A stretch of DNA of 64,000 nucleotides from Ifrita kowaldi (Eukaryota > Chordata > Aves > Passeriformes > Cinclosomatidae): assembly GCA_013398055.1 (NCBI GenBank), contig VZRS01001504.1, forward strand, positions 1-64,000, read 5' to 3'. Numbering within the stretch: the first letter of the stretch is position 1; each line of letters starts with the position of its first letter. The notes under the pieces were generated by a model. The model was not told the origin of the DNA. It did no database searches and saw only the letters and a program-made list of their open reading frames with translations. The translations under genes were made by a program, and so were the position numbers. Shown here piece after piece: positions 38,082 through 48,897 of the stretch.

Positions 38082-40019
38082 TTTGAGAAAGGAGAGAAGA
38101 TAATCCAGATCCTTCTGAAGGCTGGTTTTGCCATAAACCCAAGCAGGTCAAGGCCTGGGAAGTTCAGGTTTTAGGAGTAAAATGGCAGGATGGACATAAT
38201 CAGATTTCAATGGGACATGTTCAATAAAATAGCAGCTATGTCCCCACTAATGAGCAAGAAGGAAACACAGGCTTTCATAGGTGCTGTGAGGTTTGCAGAA
38301 TGCATATTCCAGATCACAGTCAGATTGTAAACCCTCTCTATCATGTGACATTAAAGAAGAATAATTTCAGGTGGGGTCCTGAACAACAACAAGCTTTTTA
38401 AAAAGTTAAACAGGAGATTGTTCACGGAGTAGTCCCTAGGCCAGTCAGGACAGGACAAGATGTGAAAAATGTGCTCTACACTGCAGCCAGGAAAAATGGT
38501 CCCTCCTGGAGTGCTGGTGAAAAGTATCCAGGAAGCTCAAGGATGAGCCCTGGAGTTCTGGATTCAGGGATGCAAAGGATCCAGGGCCTGCTACACTCCA
38601 GCTGAAAAAGAGATCCTGGCAGCTTAGGATAGGGTTTAAGCTGCCTCAGAAGTGATTGGCACTGAAGCACAGCTTCTTCTGTCATCTTCACTGCCAGTGC
38701 TGGACTGGATGTTCAAAGGGAAAGTGCCTTCCACACATCATGCCACGGATGCTACATGGAATGGAGTGCTCTGATCACACAGTGAGCTCCAATAGGAAAC
38801 CCTGGTCACCCAGGGATCTTGGAAGTCATCATAAACTGGCCTGAAGGTGAAAATTTCAGACTATCATCACCAGAGGAGGAAAAGGTAACACATGCTGAAG
38901 AGGATCCACACTACAAGTCAGCTGCCAGAAAATGAAAAGCAATGCACTCTCTTCACTGATGGTTCCCACTGTATTGTAGGGACAAATTGAATACGGAAAG
39001 TTGCTGTATGGAGTCCTACTCTGTTGATGGACAAAGTAGATCCAGTCAGTTCACAAAGCTGAAAGCCGTCCAGCTGGCTTTAGATACCACTGAATGAGAG
39101 AACTAGCCAGTGGTCTACCTCTGTACTGACTCACCAATGGTGGCAAACACTCTGTAGGGTTAGCTGGACCAATGGAAAAAGACCAGTTGGCAGTGCAGAG
39201 GGAAACCCATCTGGGCTGCTGAAGTGTGGCAGGACACCTCTGCCTGGGTAGAGAAGTTGGCTGTAAAGTACATCATGTAGGTGCACACGTACCCAAGAGC
39301 TGGACTACTGCAGAATGTCAGAACAATGGAGAGGTGGATCGAGCTGCCAAGACTGAAGTGTCCCAGGTGGATCTGGGCGGGCAACACAAAGGTGCATTAT
39401 TTCTGGCTCAGTGTACCCATGATGCCTCAGATCACCAGGGAGGAGATGCAACATCCAGATGGTCTCATGACAGAGAGGTGGACTTAACCATGGATGCTCT
39501 CTCCCTAGTTACCCCAAGCTGTGGCAGATTGGTTACCACCACACTACCACAAACAAACACACCAAAGCAAGATTTATGGGCTTACAGCGGTGGAAACAAC
39601 CACCCTAAGAGCGGCTGGCTCTTAGGGAAGACATTTTGGATTAGTCCTGCAAATCCATCCATGGGATTGCTTTTGCTCAAGGACATGGGTGCACTTGGTG
39701 GGTAATGCAGAAGGGCAGGGAAACATGATGCGTACCTCAAGGAGGTTTGATTTTTGGGTGAGAAGAGTCTGTAATATTGAACTGTATAATATTGGCTGCT
39801 GGATGACACTGTCACTGTATGCCATAACTACTGTGGGCAACAACGGTGAACTGCTCCAGATACACCAGTTGTGAGCTCCTGGTGCAGCTCACAGCCAGCC
39901 AACAGCACACAAGCCCTCCTGCCCTGGAAGATGTCTAGGGAGGATAGAATGCACAGTTATGGACTACATGAACTCAACAGACGTCTTGGAGGGACAGATG
40001 TTGACTACAGAAACAATAC

Positions 40020-40115
40020 CTGTGTATGTGTATATTTTTATATATCTATCTATATCTACATATATATATATATGTATGTATGTATGTGTGTATATGTATA
40101 TGTCTCTCTGTCGGA
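40020..40115. repeat. TA/TATG-rich microsatellite
   Basis: Mixed tatc, ta, tatg and tgtgta units inside the ERV remnant. Confidence 0.9.
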
Positions 40116-40481
40116 GCCATGTGGGTATGCCTAGGTTTTTATCTGCTGGGTGGGGGAAAGTAAGGGATTCTCATTTCCAAGAAGGAAAGGGCTGTGTGTG
40201 CTGCATTGTTCTCTGTCTCAGAAAGCTGCATGACACTGGCTCTGCTCAGTTAGACTCTGTGAGCATCTTGTGTGCAATCACCCTGTTTTATACATTGTTG
40301 TTAGTAGTATTGTTGATGTTACTTTTTGTTTACTTATGTCATTGCTGTTTCCAGTAAATTGGTATCTCAGCCTATGATTCTGCCTTTTTCTCTCTCTCTC
40401 TCACCAGTGCGTGGATGAAGGACTGGAGGGCAGGGAGCGGCCGTGTGGAGTTTAACTTCCAGCTGAATTTAAATCATAACA

Positions 40482-43400
40482 CCCTCACAGGCAATTGCAA
40501 CAACAATTTACTGGGTGAAAAAGAAAATAGACTCAAAATCCAAGCTGACCTATTTTAACAAGCGTGTTCTAATCGTAACTGCAATATCCACACAAGAAAT
40601 CCAGAGATTTTACCAAAAATGAATGTCTTCATGTGTTTTACCAATACATGAAAAACTTTGAAGACGCTTACTGATTTATTTTTTGTAGTATTTTATTTAA
40701 GAGTATAAAGTAAATATTGAACATAAATAGTCACTTGTTATCAGAGTTTGAACAGGTCCTGGGTGCAAGTCAGGCTTTAAGACTGTTTCTGCTACAGCTA
40801 TGAAATAGTTGTGCCAAAGCAAACTACAGCCTCTTTTGACCTCATTAGCTTTAGTTGTTTGTTAAGGCTGTGCAATGCAAAATGAAAATAATGGCTGCTG
40901 ACCAGAAGTAAGTCAATGTTTAGAAAAGATGAAGAGTGGTGCTGCTGTCATATAAAAAGGACTGCAAAATGCTTGCCTTTCTCTTGAATTTAGACATAGG
41001 GATATTTTTATGTTATTTTAGAAAAATATTCAGGAAAACAAGGGACTAAATGTCAGTGAAATTCCGTTTCTCTGCAACCAAAGAGAAATGAGCCAAACCC
41101 AACAGAAGCAGATTAGTATTGCTGCTATCACATGAGAGCGATGTCAGAGTCTGATCTCCACATGACCACAAGCACCCAAGCCACCTCAGTGCCTGCCTCC
41201 CACCACACAGGGTCTGTGGCAAACCGACAGGAGCATCAGTTGCATCTTTGTGATGGAATATGAATGGGAGTTGTATGAATCTGTGTGCTTCAAAAACAGT
41301 GGTCAGAGCCATTAAATGACCCCAAATGTTTGCCTGTGTTTACATACAACTTGATAATGAACACAAAGCAAGAGCATTTCTATTACTGACATGTGGAGAG
41401 TAACTCACACTGTGAATGGGCAATATTTTCGCCTTATGAGAAACACTGAACAACGCTGGCAAGCCCTGTAGAAAAATGCCATGCTGACACAGTCTTGGAT
41501 ATTGCCTTTAGACAAGGGATGAGTAAAATTGCTGATAAAAAAGCCTTTCACAAATGATAGCTGTAACAAAAGCCCTACGCTATTTCTAAATAACTTTACC
41601 CAGGTCCCTTCTTCCCTTTCCATCCTTAACATCACTGACTTAATATGCACCTACTTACTAGAAGTTAGTGTCTTTCTATTATGTAGTTTTAGTCAAGCTG
41701 TCCCTTGAGGTCTGGTGTACTCTCTTAATGAACACCTAAGGAATTTACCCAAAAAAACCCCCATGCTCCCAAAGTATATGCAGAATTGGTGTGCTTATCT
41801 CCAGCACATGATCAGTAAACCCTTACCCTGGCACCCCCAAATTAAAAGATATTTTTCTCTTTCACCTCAGAACGCTCCAGTTTTCTGCAGTTCTGCACCA
41901 CCACACTTCCACAGCCACACATCACATGGCACAGCACCAGCAGGGAAGGGAAAGGTGGAGATAGCTTACTTAGCATGAGCAGGTGAAAGCTCATAAAATG
42001 TTATTGCATCTACTTTGCTTTATTTCTGCTGGGGTCTTGCCCACCTCCCTTTACCCATTCCATGGGCCATGTACCACCAGAGAGAGAAAATCACAGTGAG
42101 CAAAACCACAACCAGCATGTTCTTCAGTTCATCACACCTGCACGTCCAGGGGCTCTGCACAGATTCTGTCACAAGACAATAAGCGTAAAGCATAAAAGAG
42201 AGCAAAAATTGGATGTGAGGCTTCCTAGAGGTAGCCTTCTAGCTTCTCCAGCATCAGCTTCTGATGAAACAACCATGAAACATTGGCATCAGTGGACCAG
42301 GCTTTGTTCCCTGTGATCCCATCAACTCCTGCCTGAGAGAAAGACACTGGGAGCCCTTCTAATTTACTGTTGTCAAAAACAGTAAGTGGGCTGTTTTAAT
42401 CTGTGCAAGAACTTTGCCCACGTTTTGTACAGCTCCTGTATGGAAGTGGATGCATAAGTACCAATTCAAAATACACCTTTAGAGATTAAAGGAGATGTTT
42501 ACAGTGCACCACTAGAAATACATTTATAGCCTAACACCATGACCATACCATGTTGCATACCAAACACCTTTTATGAGTGTGTATCTGTGTGTCTGATGAT
42601 GCTCCAGTGAGTCTCACTGAGAACATCTTGTTCTCATTAATCAATTTTCAGCCTTTCCAATTAATAGGGCTTCAAATTAAATAGATTTTAAAAATACATC
42701 TATGATCATTTTCTATTACTTTTAGATCACATCTCAAAATTAAGCAAGGATTCTTTTACCATAGAGAACTATGAGTAAAACTAATCAGTGGACATGCTAT
42801 AGCAGGTCCACTGTAAAAGTGGGTAAAAACTTATTTGTAATTCTGAAAACACTTGAAGTAGCAGCAAGATCAACAGTAGTTGCAATCCAACAGGGTTATT
42901 TCATTGTTGCATCCTCCAAGAAGTGTGCACTTCTAGTGTGTCACTTAATTTCTGAGGAATTCAAATTCTTATGAGCAATTACATAGTTGTACACACTGTA
43001 CATTTTGTGCTTAATTTCATAAAACACAGAGAGAGGAACTGTAGATATATATAGAAGCTACCTTTTGCTATCAATTTATTCCCTGCTGAATTCAGAGCAG
43101 ACAGGAAGCTTTTGCCTCTTCTGTCCGCTGTCAAACCAGAGCTTTCATACAGTATTTTGGCCTAAGTGGCAATGGTCTTCTGCAGGAATATAAATGTCTT
43201 TGAAGTCACCCTAGGGTTGAGCCCATAGCATCCCAGAAAGGGCTTCAGTACCACTCCTGCTAGAAAAACGTCCATGCTACAGACATGAAGGACCTCAGAT
43301 AGTCCATGACCACTTTTGCAGTCTCCGAGCAGCCATACAACCACACATTGTGCTGGCAACAACGACCATTCTCCTTCCAAATACATCTCTGCTTGCCAGA

Positions 43401-44100
43401 AGCACAACAGTATGTGCAGCATTTCAACTCCTCTAGGAAATCCACTGAAGTGATGATGTACTGTCAGCTTAACCATCACACAAGTCTGTCACAGCTGGAC
43501 TGCTGTGTGACTGTTAATGTGCACGGACCCATGCAAGAACACTGGAAAATTGGAGTGCTGAAAAAATGATAACTTCACAGAGAGAAAATCCCTACCCTGG
43601 GTGGAGCACAATGTGTCACTTGTGTGTCACACAAATATAAAAATATCAGGCACCATTTCATGAGTGTTATTAGTGGTTCAGTTTTCAAACTAGTGGGTGA
43701 AATTAAATTTATCCATTCAGAACAGTTTAACATAACTTTTTACATTTCTCTTTATGAAAGTTACTACCACTGAATGTTAAAAGCAGCATATTTTATTCTA
43801 AAACTTTCTGCTTTCTGCTATATCTGCTCTAATGAAAGCAAATATGCATACCTGATGCAAAATGAAGTCTGCATTAAATCTGTACAAATAAAACGGCAAT
43901 TTTAAGCACTATTTAATCATCACAACGAGTACAAATATACACATACAGTTGTGTATCACATACACATATGAAGGGTACAAATGCACTTTGTAAACATGGT
44001 GGGTGTAGAATTCCACGATGGGGCAGGCGTATCGTGTTTAACCACCTGGGATGATCAGTCTGCTTTCGTACCGGCCAGCTCCAGCCACTGTCCTGTCAGC
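40482..44100. other. Intergenic region before MCIDAS, no gene recognised
   Basis: AT-rich sequence with short, unrelated open frames. The MCIDAS 3' UTR may extend into its right edge. Confidence 0.5.
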
Positions 44101-44463
44101 TACGCTTGTCAGCTCAGCTAACTAAAACCTCTGGATAAAACCGGGCAGATCTTCGTTTAATTTCTACTTTCGTTACATTCATTAACAAGCTACTGAGGGC
44201 AAGCTGCCGACCCAGGAGCCACGGCGGCTCCGCGTACGAAGCCTGCGGCGGCCGTGCCCGCGGCGCAGGACCCTCGCTGAGGCACGGTGACTTCTGCCGC
44301 GCTCGTCCCGTCGCTCCTGCAGCAGCGGGGGAGGAAAGCGCGAACTCCCCTGTTCATAGTGAAAATGGGAGCGTGCCGTCGGGTGGGGTGTGCTGCCAGC
44401 CTCATGCTGCAGAGGCCCCGCTCCGCCCCGCCCGGGACACGGGAGCCCGGGGCCGCGGAGGTC

Positions 44464-44671
44464 TCAGCGCGGCACCCATCGGAAGCGGTGCCCGCCGGCG
44501 GCGGTGCGGAGGGTGAAGGCGTTTCCCTGCGGGAAGGCCAGGGTGCGGATGGCTCCCGCCTCCCCCAGCGCCGCCCGCAGGCTGCCGCCCCCCTCCAGCT
44601 CCCCGCCGACCGGGAGCGGGCTGGCGCGGCCGGTGCGCAGCCCGCGGAAGGCGCCGTGCAGCCGCGGGCCC
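44464..44671 (-). CDS. MCIDAS: MCIDAS last exon (3' part)
   Basis: Encodes LHGAFRGLRTGRAS and the TIRT domain IRTLAFPQGNAFTLRT, ending HRFRWVPR and TGA. The 5' part of the exon is inside the assembly gap. A possible ATTAAA polyadenylation signal lies at 44156-44161 (reverse). Confidence 0.9.
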
Positions 44672-47184
44672 NNNNNNNNNNNNNNNNNNNNNNNNNNNNN
44701 NNNNNNNNNNNNNNNNNNNNNNNNNNNNNNNNNNNNNNNNNNNNNNNNNNNNNNNNNNNNNNNNNNNNNNNNNNNNNNNNNNNNNNNNNNNNNNNNNNNN
44801 NNNNNNNNNNNNNNNNNNNNNNNNNNNNNNNNNNNNNNNNNNNNNNNNNNNNNNNNNNNNNNNNNNNNNNNNNNNNNNNNNNNNNNNNNNNNNNNNNNNN
44901 NNNNNNNNNNNNNNNNNNNNNNNNNNNNNNNNNNNNNNNNNNNNNNNNNNNNNNNNNNNNNNNNNNNNNNNNNNNNNNNNNNNNNNNNNCCCCTGCTCCA
45001 TCTCACACCGCACGGCCCCATCCCACACCTCACTGCCCTGCCCCGAACTGTACCACCCTGACCCTCCACTGCCTTGCTCCACCCCGGACTGCTTTACCCC
45101 ACACCGCACTAATCCACATTGCCCTGCCCCACCCCGTCCCGCCCCACACCACCCTGTCCTGCACCACGCAACTCCCATAACCCTACACTGCACAATCCCA
45201 TTCCACATCTCCCCCCTCCCCGGCCCTGTCCCACCCAGTGCTACCTCACCCTGCACCCTGTTCTCCCCTGCACCCGACATCACACTGTCCCCCAGGGACC
45301 AGCTGGGTCGTGGGGCAGCCAGGCCAGATGGTGAGCAGCACTCACGTCAAGGACAGCAGCCAGCTGCCTAGCCTGACTTGCCAGCTCCTTCAGCTGCACG
45401 TTGCTCTCCCGCAGTGTCACCAGCTCTTCCTGCCTCTGTGTGAGGGTCTCCTGCAGCTGCGAAGGACAAATGGGGAAAGGGGTGGTTGAGACAGCCCCGC
45501 CGTCCAGGGGCGGGGGGATGCTGCATACCAGGGTCCTGCAGTCGCCTCAGTAAGATGCAGCAGAACAAGCCCAGCGCAGGCTGGGGAGAGCTTCAGGTTC
45601 CCTACCTGGCTGTTTGCCTCCAGGGCATCTCCCAATGCTTTCTGGTGCTGGTCTGCCAGGTCCCTCCAGCACAGCTCAGGGGAAGACAGGTGCTGTGGGG
45701 GCACCTGCACCAGCACGCTACTCTGCAGCTGTGGGCTGCAGGGGCCAAAAGCCACCTCCTCACCAAGCGAGAAACCAAAATCAGTACAGTCCAGTGCTGG
45801 TGGCATTAAGGTGGACACATCTGAAAGGAATAGCCATGAGTGTTAAGACTGTGGAGGTACTCACGTGCTCTGTTCTCCCCAACCCCAGCACACTATTCTG
45901 GTTCTAAACATCCCTCTGGTATGTTCTGAAATGCTTTTACTTTACTGTGGCAGCTGTGCACCCTAAATCTGTTTGGATTTAATTTGTCTCCAGTGGGAGA
46001 AAGCTCAGTGACAACTCAGGCCTCTAAGGGAGTGAGCAGGAATGCACTACCTTACAGACTGTCCCATGGTGGGACAAGGATGCAGTGAGTGGGCATCCAA
46101 AATTACGAAAGCAAAGCAAAAAAAGAGGAGACTGAATGCAGCATGACTGCAGATGTGCACATGAAGGTACGTTTGGCTCAGGTAAGGAAAAATATCTACT
46201 TGCCAGATATAAAATCACCGACAGTATCTCTGAACTCCTGGAAATCAAACTCCGGTGCATCCTGGAAACAAGGACCCTGGCAGGGGTGAAGGAAATGATC
46301 CAGTGAGCAGGGCCCAGGGGTCAGACCTGCCCACACCACTGCCCATACCGTTTCAACAGTGTCTGCTGCCTGTGCTCAGCACCTTACCACAGTTCCAGCA
46401 CCCCCAGGCACCATCCCCTTGCCACTTGCCACTAACCCATGTGACACATGGGACAAGATGCTGTCCTCTGCTGTCCCCATTTCGCAGGTTGGAAACCTGA
46501 GGCTAGGAAAGTTGCCAGCCCCCATCTGCTTGAGAGAGCTACCCCTCCAGGTGCCAACTGCGGCCTAGGCTGTTCCGAACAGTAGGTTTACCTGCTGCAG
46601 GGTCACGGGGCCAGCTGGGGTGGTGGGAAGGATGGGGGCAGAGGCTGTCAAATCCTGCCAGTTGATGGTACTGAGCACTGGGGACAGTCAGAGACAGAGG
46701 TGAGTAGCGCAGGCAGGGGTGGGCATAGCCGGGGGAGCACGGCAAAATGAGGAGCACGGCTGGGGGGCAGTCTTGATATGCCCGTCCAGGGGATGCAGGG
46801 CTGGGAAACATGGTGAGAAGGCACCAGAGGGGATACAGCGGGGGTCATGGAGAAGGGTCATGGCCGGGGAGACACGGCGGAGGGCAAGGTGGGAATGTCA
46901 CGGCCGGGGCATGCTGGGCTGGGGAGCACGATGGGGGACACCAGAGGGGCGCAGAAGGAGGAACAGGGAAGGGTACACGTCTGGGGGTCGAGGCTGTCCG
47001 ACACAGACTGACTCACCGAGGGCGGGCGCGGCGGGGGCTGGCGNATCCTCCCGCCGCCGCCCCGGGCTGCGCCGGCGGCTCCCGCGCCCGCGGAACTCTT
47101 CCCCGCGCCCGCGGAGCCTGGGCGGGTCGAGGGGGCTGCCCCGGAGGGAAACTTGAGGAGAGGCGCTGCCGGCCCCGCCACCAT
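44464..47184 (-). CDS. MCIDAS: Multicilin (geminin-family coiled-coil coactivator), first exon and gap incomplete
   Basis: MCIDAS forms complexes with E2F4/5 and DP1 in the nucleus and switches on the centriole-amplification and multiciliated-cell genes, including CCNO and FOXJ1. Exons seen, in transcript order: first exon ending at 47033, then 46592-46677, 46204-46261, 45606-45820, 45346-45456, and a last exon partly lost in the gap (44672-44989) ending at TGA 44464-44466. Exon phases agree from the end of exon 1 onward. Matches to the mammalian protein: STINWQDLTAS; FDFQEFRDTVGDFIS; the geminin-like coiled coil from WRDLADQHQKALGDALEANS to LRESNVQLKELASQARQLAA; and the C-terminal TIRT domain IRTLAFPQGNAFTLRT ending HRFRWVPR. 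The start is uncertain: the ATG at 47184 is in a different frame from the exon-1 end that joins exon 2, and an unknown base lies at 47044. CCNO lies immediately upstream on the same strand. Confidence 0.9.
44672..44989. other. 318-base assembly gap
   Basis: Unknown bases inside the MCIDAS last exon/intron 5. On one side is very GC-rich coding sequence; on the other is C-rich low-complexity sequence. Confidence 1.
44990..45290. repeat. C-rich low-complexity intron (CCCCAC/CCTG words)
   Basis: A strongly strand-asymmetric run of degenerate ccccac, ccctg and cacacc units filling MCIDAS intron 5. It looks like a decayed minisatellite and probably caused the adjoining gap. Confidence 0.8.
45346..45456 (-). 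CDS. MCIDAS: MCIDAS exon 5 (coiled coil)
   Basis: Reads LQETLTQRQEELVTLRES and NVQLKELASQARQLAAVLD, the heptad-rich dimerisation segment; 37 codons, acceptor cttcgcag, donor gtgagt. Confidence 0.95.
45606..45820 (-). CDS. MCIDAS: MCIDAS exon 4 (coiled-coil start)
   Basis: From VSTLMPPALDCTDFGFSLGE to WRDLADQHQKALGDALEANS; acceptor cctttcag, donor gtaggg. Confidence 0.9.
46204..46261 (-). CDS. MCIDAS: MCIDAS exon 3, followed by GC-AG intron
   Basis: Reads DAPEFDFQEFRDTVGDFIS, the mammalian FNLQDFRDTVDDLIS block. Acceptor tttccag. The donor is gcaagt, not gt. Only this position joins the next exon in the conserved frame (FISDVSTLMPPAL). Confidence 0.85.
46592..46677 (-). CDS. MCIDAS: MCIDAS exon 2
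   Basis: Reads LSTINWQDLTASAPILPTTP; acceptor ctgtccccag, donor gtaaac; phase 1 in, phase 0 out. Confidence 0.85.
47034..47184 (-). CDS. MCIDAS: MCIDAS exon 1, frame unresolved
   Basis: GC-rich exon ending at donor gtgagt just after the CCCTCG at 47034-47039 (reverse). The frame needed for exon 2 reads ED-X-PAPAAPALV into LSTINWQDL, matching mammalian [23 protein letters not shown] in spacing. That frame has no ATG before an upstream stop. The ATG at 47184 (context ggccATGG) opens a different frame. The N at 47044 may hide an indel. Confidence 0.6.
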
Positions 47185-47268
47185 GGCCGCCCGTCCCCCC
47201 AGCGCCTCATTGCCGCTCCCAACCCCGCGGGTCTCTGCCGGGCAGTGCCAGCGTCAGCCTGGGGGCTG

Positions 47269-47372
47269 GGCTGGTTTTTATAATGATATTTGTTAAATGT
47301 CGTTACAGGGGTAGGGGCAGGGCTGGTTTTTATAACGATGTTTGTTAAATGTCTTTACAGAGGTAGGGACCG
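47269..47372. promoter_or_regulatory. 52-bp tandem duplication upstream of MCIDAS
   Basis: Two copies (47269-47320, 47321-47372) of a unit starting ggctggtttttataa and containing tgttaaatgtc and ttacag. Each copy has an AT-rich tttataa element and a forkhead-like core (atttgtta, tgtttgtta). They lie about 85 bases 5' of the MCIDAS start region, where a promoter is expected. A regulatory role is inference. Confidence 0.5.
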
Positions 47373-48138
47373 TCTGCGTTGAAAGCCAGGGAGCACAGGG
47401 GAGCGTGTAGGAAAAAAACCCGCCCATGGCATCTTGACTGTACCGATCCACCCGCCAGGAGAGGGTACCCTCACACCGTCAGAGGGTCCCACCCGCTGCT
47501 ACAAGAAGTCCAGCTGGGGGAGGCGGAGGGTGAGCTGCCCCTTATTCCCCCGTGGTGGTCTTGTAGGCATTTTCTGTAACAGCAGCGTCGACAAGGTTTC
47601 CTCGCTCTGCCTCACCACCTGACGGCAGGTAGGGCTTGGAGGGCCGCCCGGTGTCCGGGTCCCTCCTGCCCTGAAAGGTGAGCACTCCCGAGGGCAGCTC
47701 TAGGTGTCTATGAGGTCTTGTTAACACCACTTCTGTGCACAGATACCAACGAAGAAAAATAAATACTTTACAACACTATGACTGTTTTCTGCCCTTGAAT
47801 GTTTCCCGTGCTACAGTGCCAACCTGCTTAGGAGCGTGCATCTGGATTAGAGACCTGCTAGAAAACTAAACAAACAAACAAACCCAGGTGTTATTATTAT
47901 TCCACACTTTGTTTTCCTACACTTATGTCAGTGCATCTAAATTTTTTTTCCCCTGAGCCATGACCAAGCCAGAGGGTGCCGGTTTGAACCGGGAAATGAC
48001 ACTATTGGGCATCTTTATTTTGTGGGGGATTGAGTTAACTGACGAGGTGAATTTGTTATGTGCCACTGTGTTTCCTTTCCCAGCTGTGTCCCCGTACCAC
48101 CAGCAAATAAACGAATAGAGGTAACAAGCAGAAAAGAG

Positions 48139-48411
48139 TTTATTCAACATTCAGTTGGTCCTTACACGGTTGTCTTTATGGACCACCCTCCAAATAAATA
48201 ACACAGTACGTGAGATTCAGTATATTATTTACATGCTGGATTTTTTAAAAAAATAGCAAAGGGACAATGCAGATGACATGTCATATAAAATCTTTTGCAA
48301 AATGCCATCTAACTTTTCAGCTCCAATGACACTACGGCTTAGTGGATCAGACTGCACCGACTCTGTGGAGCACAAACGCCGAGATAGAGTCGTCGCCACC
48401 ACCACCCGCTG
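48139..48411 (-). other. CCNO: CCNO 3' UTR with AATAAA
   Basis: About 270 bases after the stop. The reverse hexamer AATAAA (48139-48144) is the likely polyadenylation signal. Confidence 0.5.
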
Positions 48412-48897
48412 TCAGCCGTCATCCCCAAGCCAGGGGCACTTCTGGGTCACCTCCGGGGGCAGGAGGAGAGACAGGGACCGCCCATTCAGAGACACCAGGA
48501 GCTGCAGCTGGTCCATGCAGTCCCGCAGGAGCTCCTCCGGGTAGCCGCTGACTCGCAGGTCCAGGGGGCTGCGGTGGCGCAGGAGCCGGTCCGCCAGCCC
48601 CAGGCTGCTGGCGGCCAGCAGGGAGGGAGAGTATTTGGTGAAGGCATAGTCAGCCAGGCTGAGCTCCGCGACGCCCGCCGCCAGGCTCCGGGCGGCCGCC
48701 GCCTCCGCCGCGTCGGCCCCCCGAGCCTCCAGCCGCACCTGGCTGAAGTGCTCCAGGAAGAAGCTGACGGTGGGCGCCGCAAGGTCGAAGTGCAGGCGAT
48801 GCAGGACGATGCACTCCAGGTTACGGAGTTGCTGCCGGGTGAAGGCGTCGCAGCAGAGGGCGAGAAGCTCCTTCACGCTTGGGGGGTGCACCTCCAC
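48412..48897 (-). CDS. CCNO: CCNO exon 3 and stop
   Basis: 162 codons including the stop; acceptor ccctcgcag. It carries the rest of the cyclin N box and the C-terminal cyclin fold. Confidence 0.95.
   Translation of the reverse strand: MEVHPPSVKELLALCCDAFTRQQLRNLECIVLHRLHFDLAAPTVSFFLEHFSQVRLEARGADAAEAAAARSLAAGVAELSLADYAFTKYSPSLLAASSLGLADRLLRHRSPLDLRVSGYPEELLRDCMDQLQLLVSLNGRSLSLLLPPEVTQKCPWLGDDG

Larger units (their letters stand above)
36800..40481 (+). mobile_element. Degenerate endogenous retrovirus, ERVL-like, pol remnant and 3' LTR
   Basis: An old plus-strand endogenous retrovirus copy, broken by stops and frameshifts in every frame. Reverse-transcriptase-like fragments lie at about 37220-38170, including a DD catalytic box (TDDIIVWG, 38040-38063). 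They are followed by RNase H/integrase-like remnants to about 39700. The 3' end (about 40130-40481) looks like an avian ERVL LTR: a cagtaaattggtatctcagc block, a CT-rich stretch, and a terminus near ttaaatcataaca. No 5' LTR, gag or env was recognised. It contains an assembly-type duplication and a TA-rich microsatellite. It is not capable of encoding a protein. Confidence 0.7.

Noticed and set aside
44287..45283. Long open frames of about 200-300 residues on both strands across the gap
   Set aside because: They are long only because unknown bases contain no stops, except for the MCIDAS last-exon frame.
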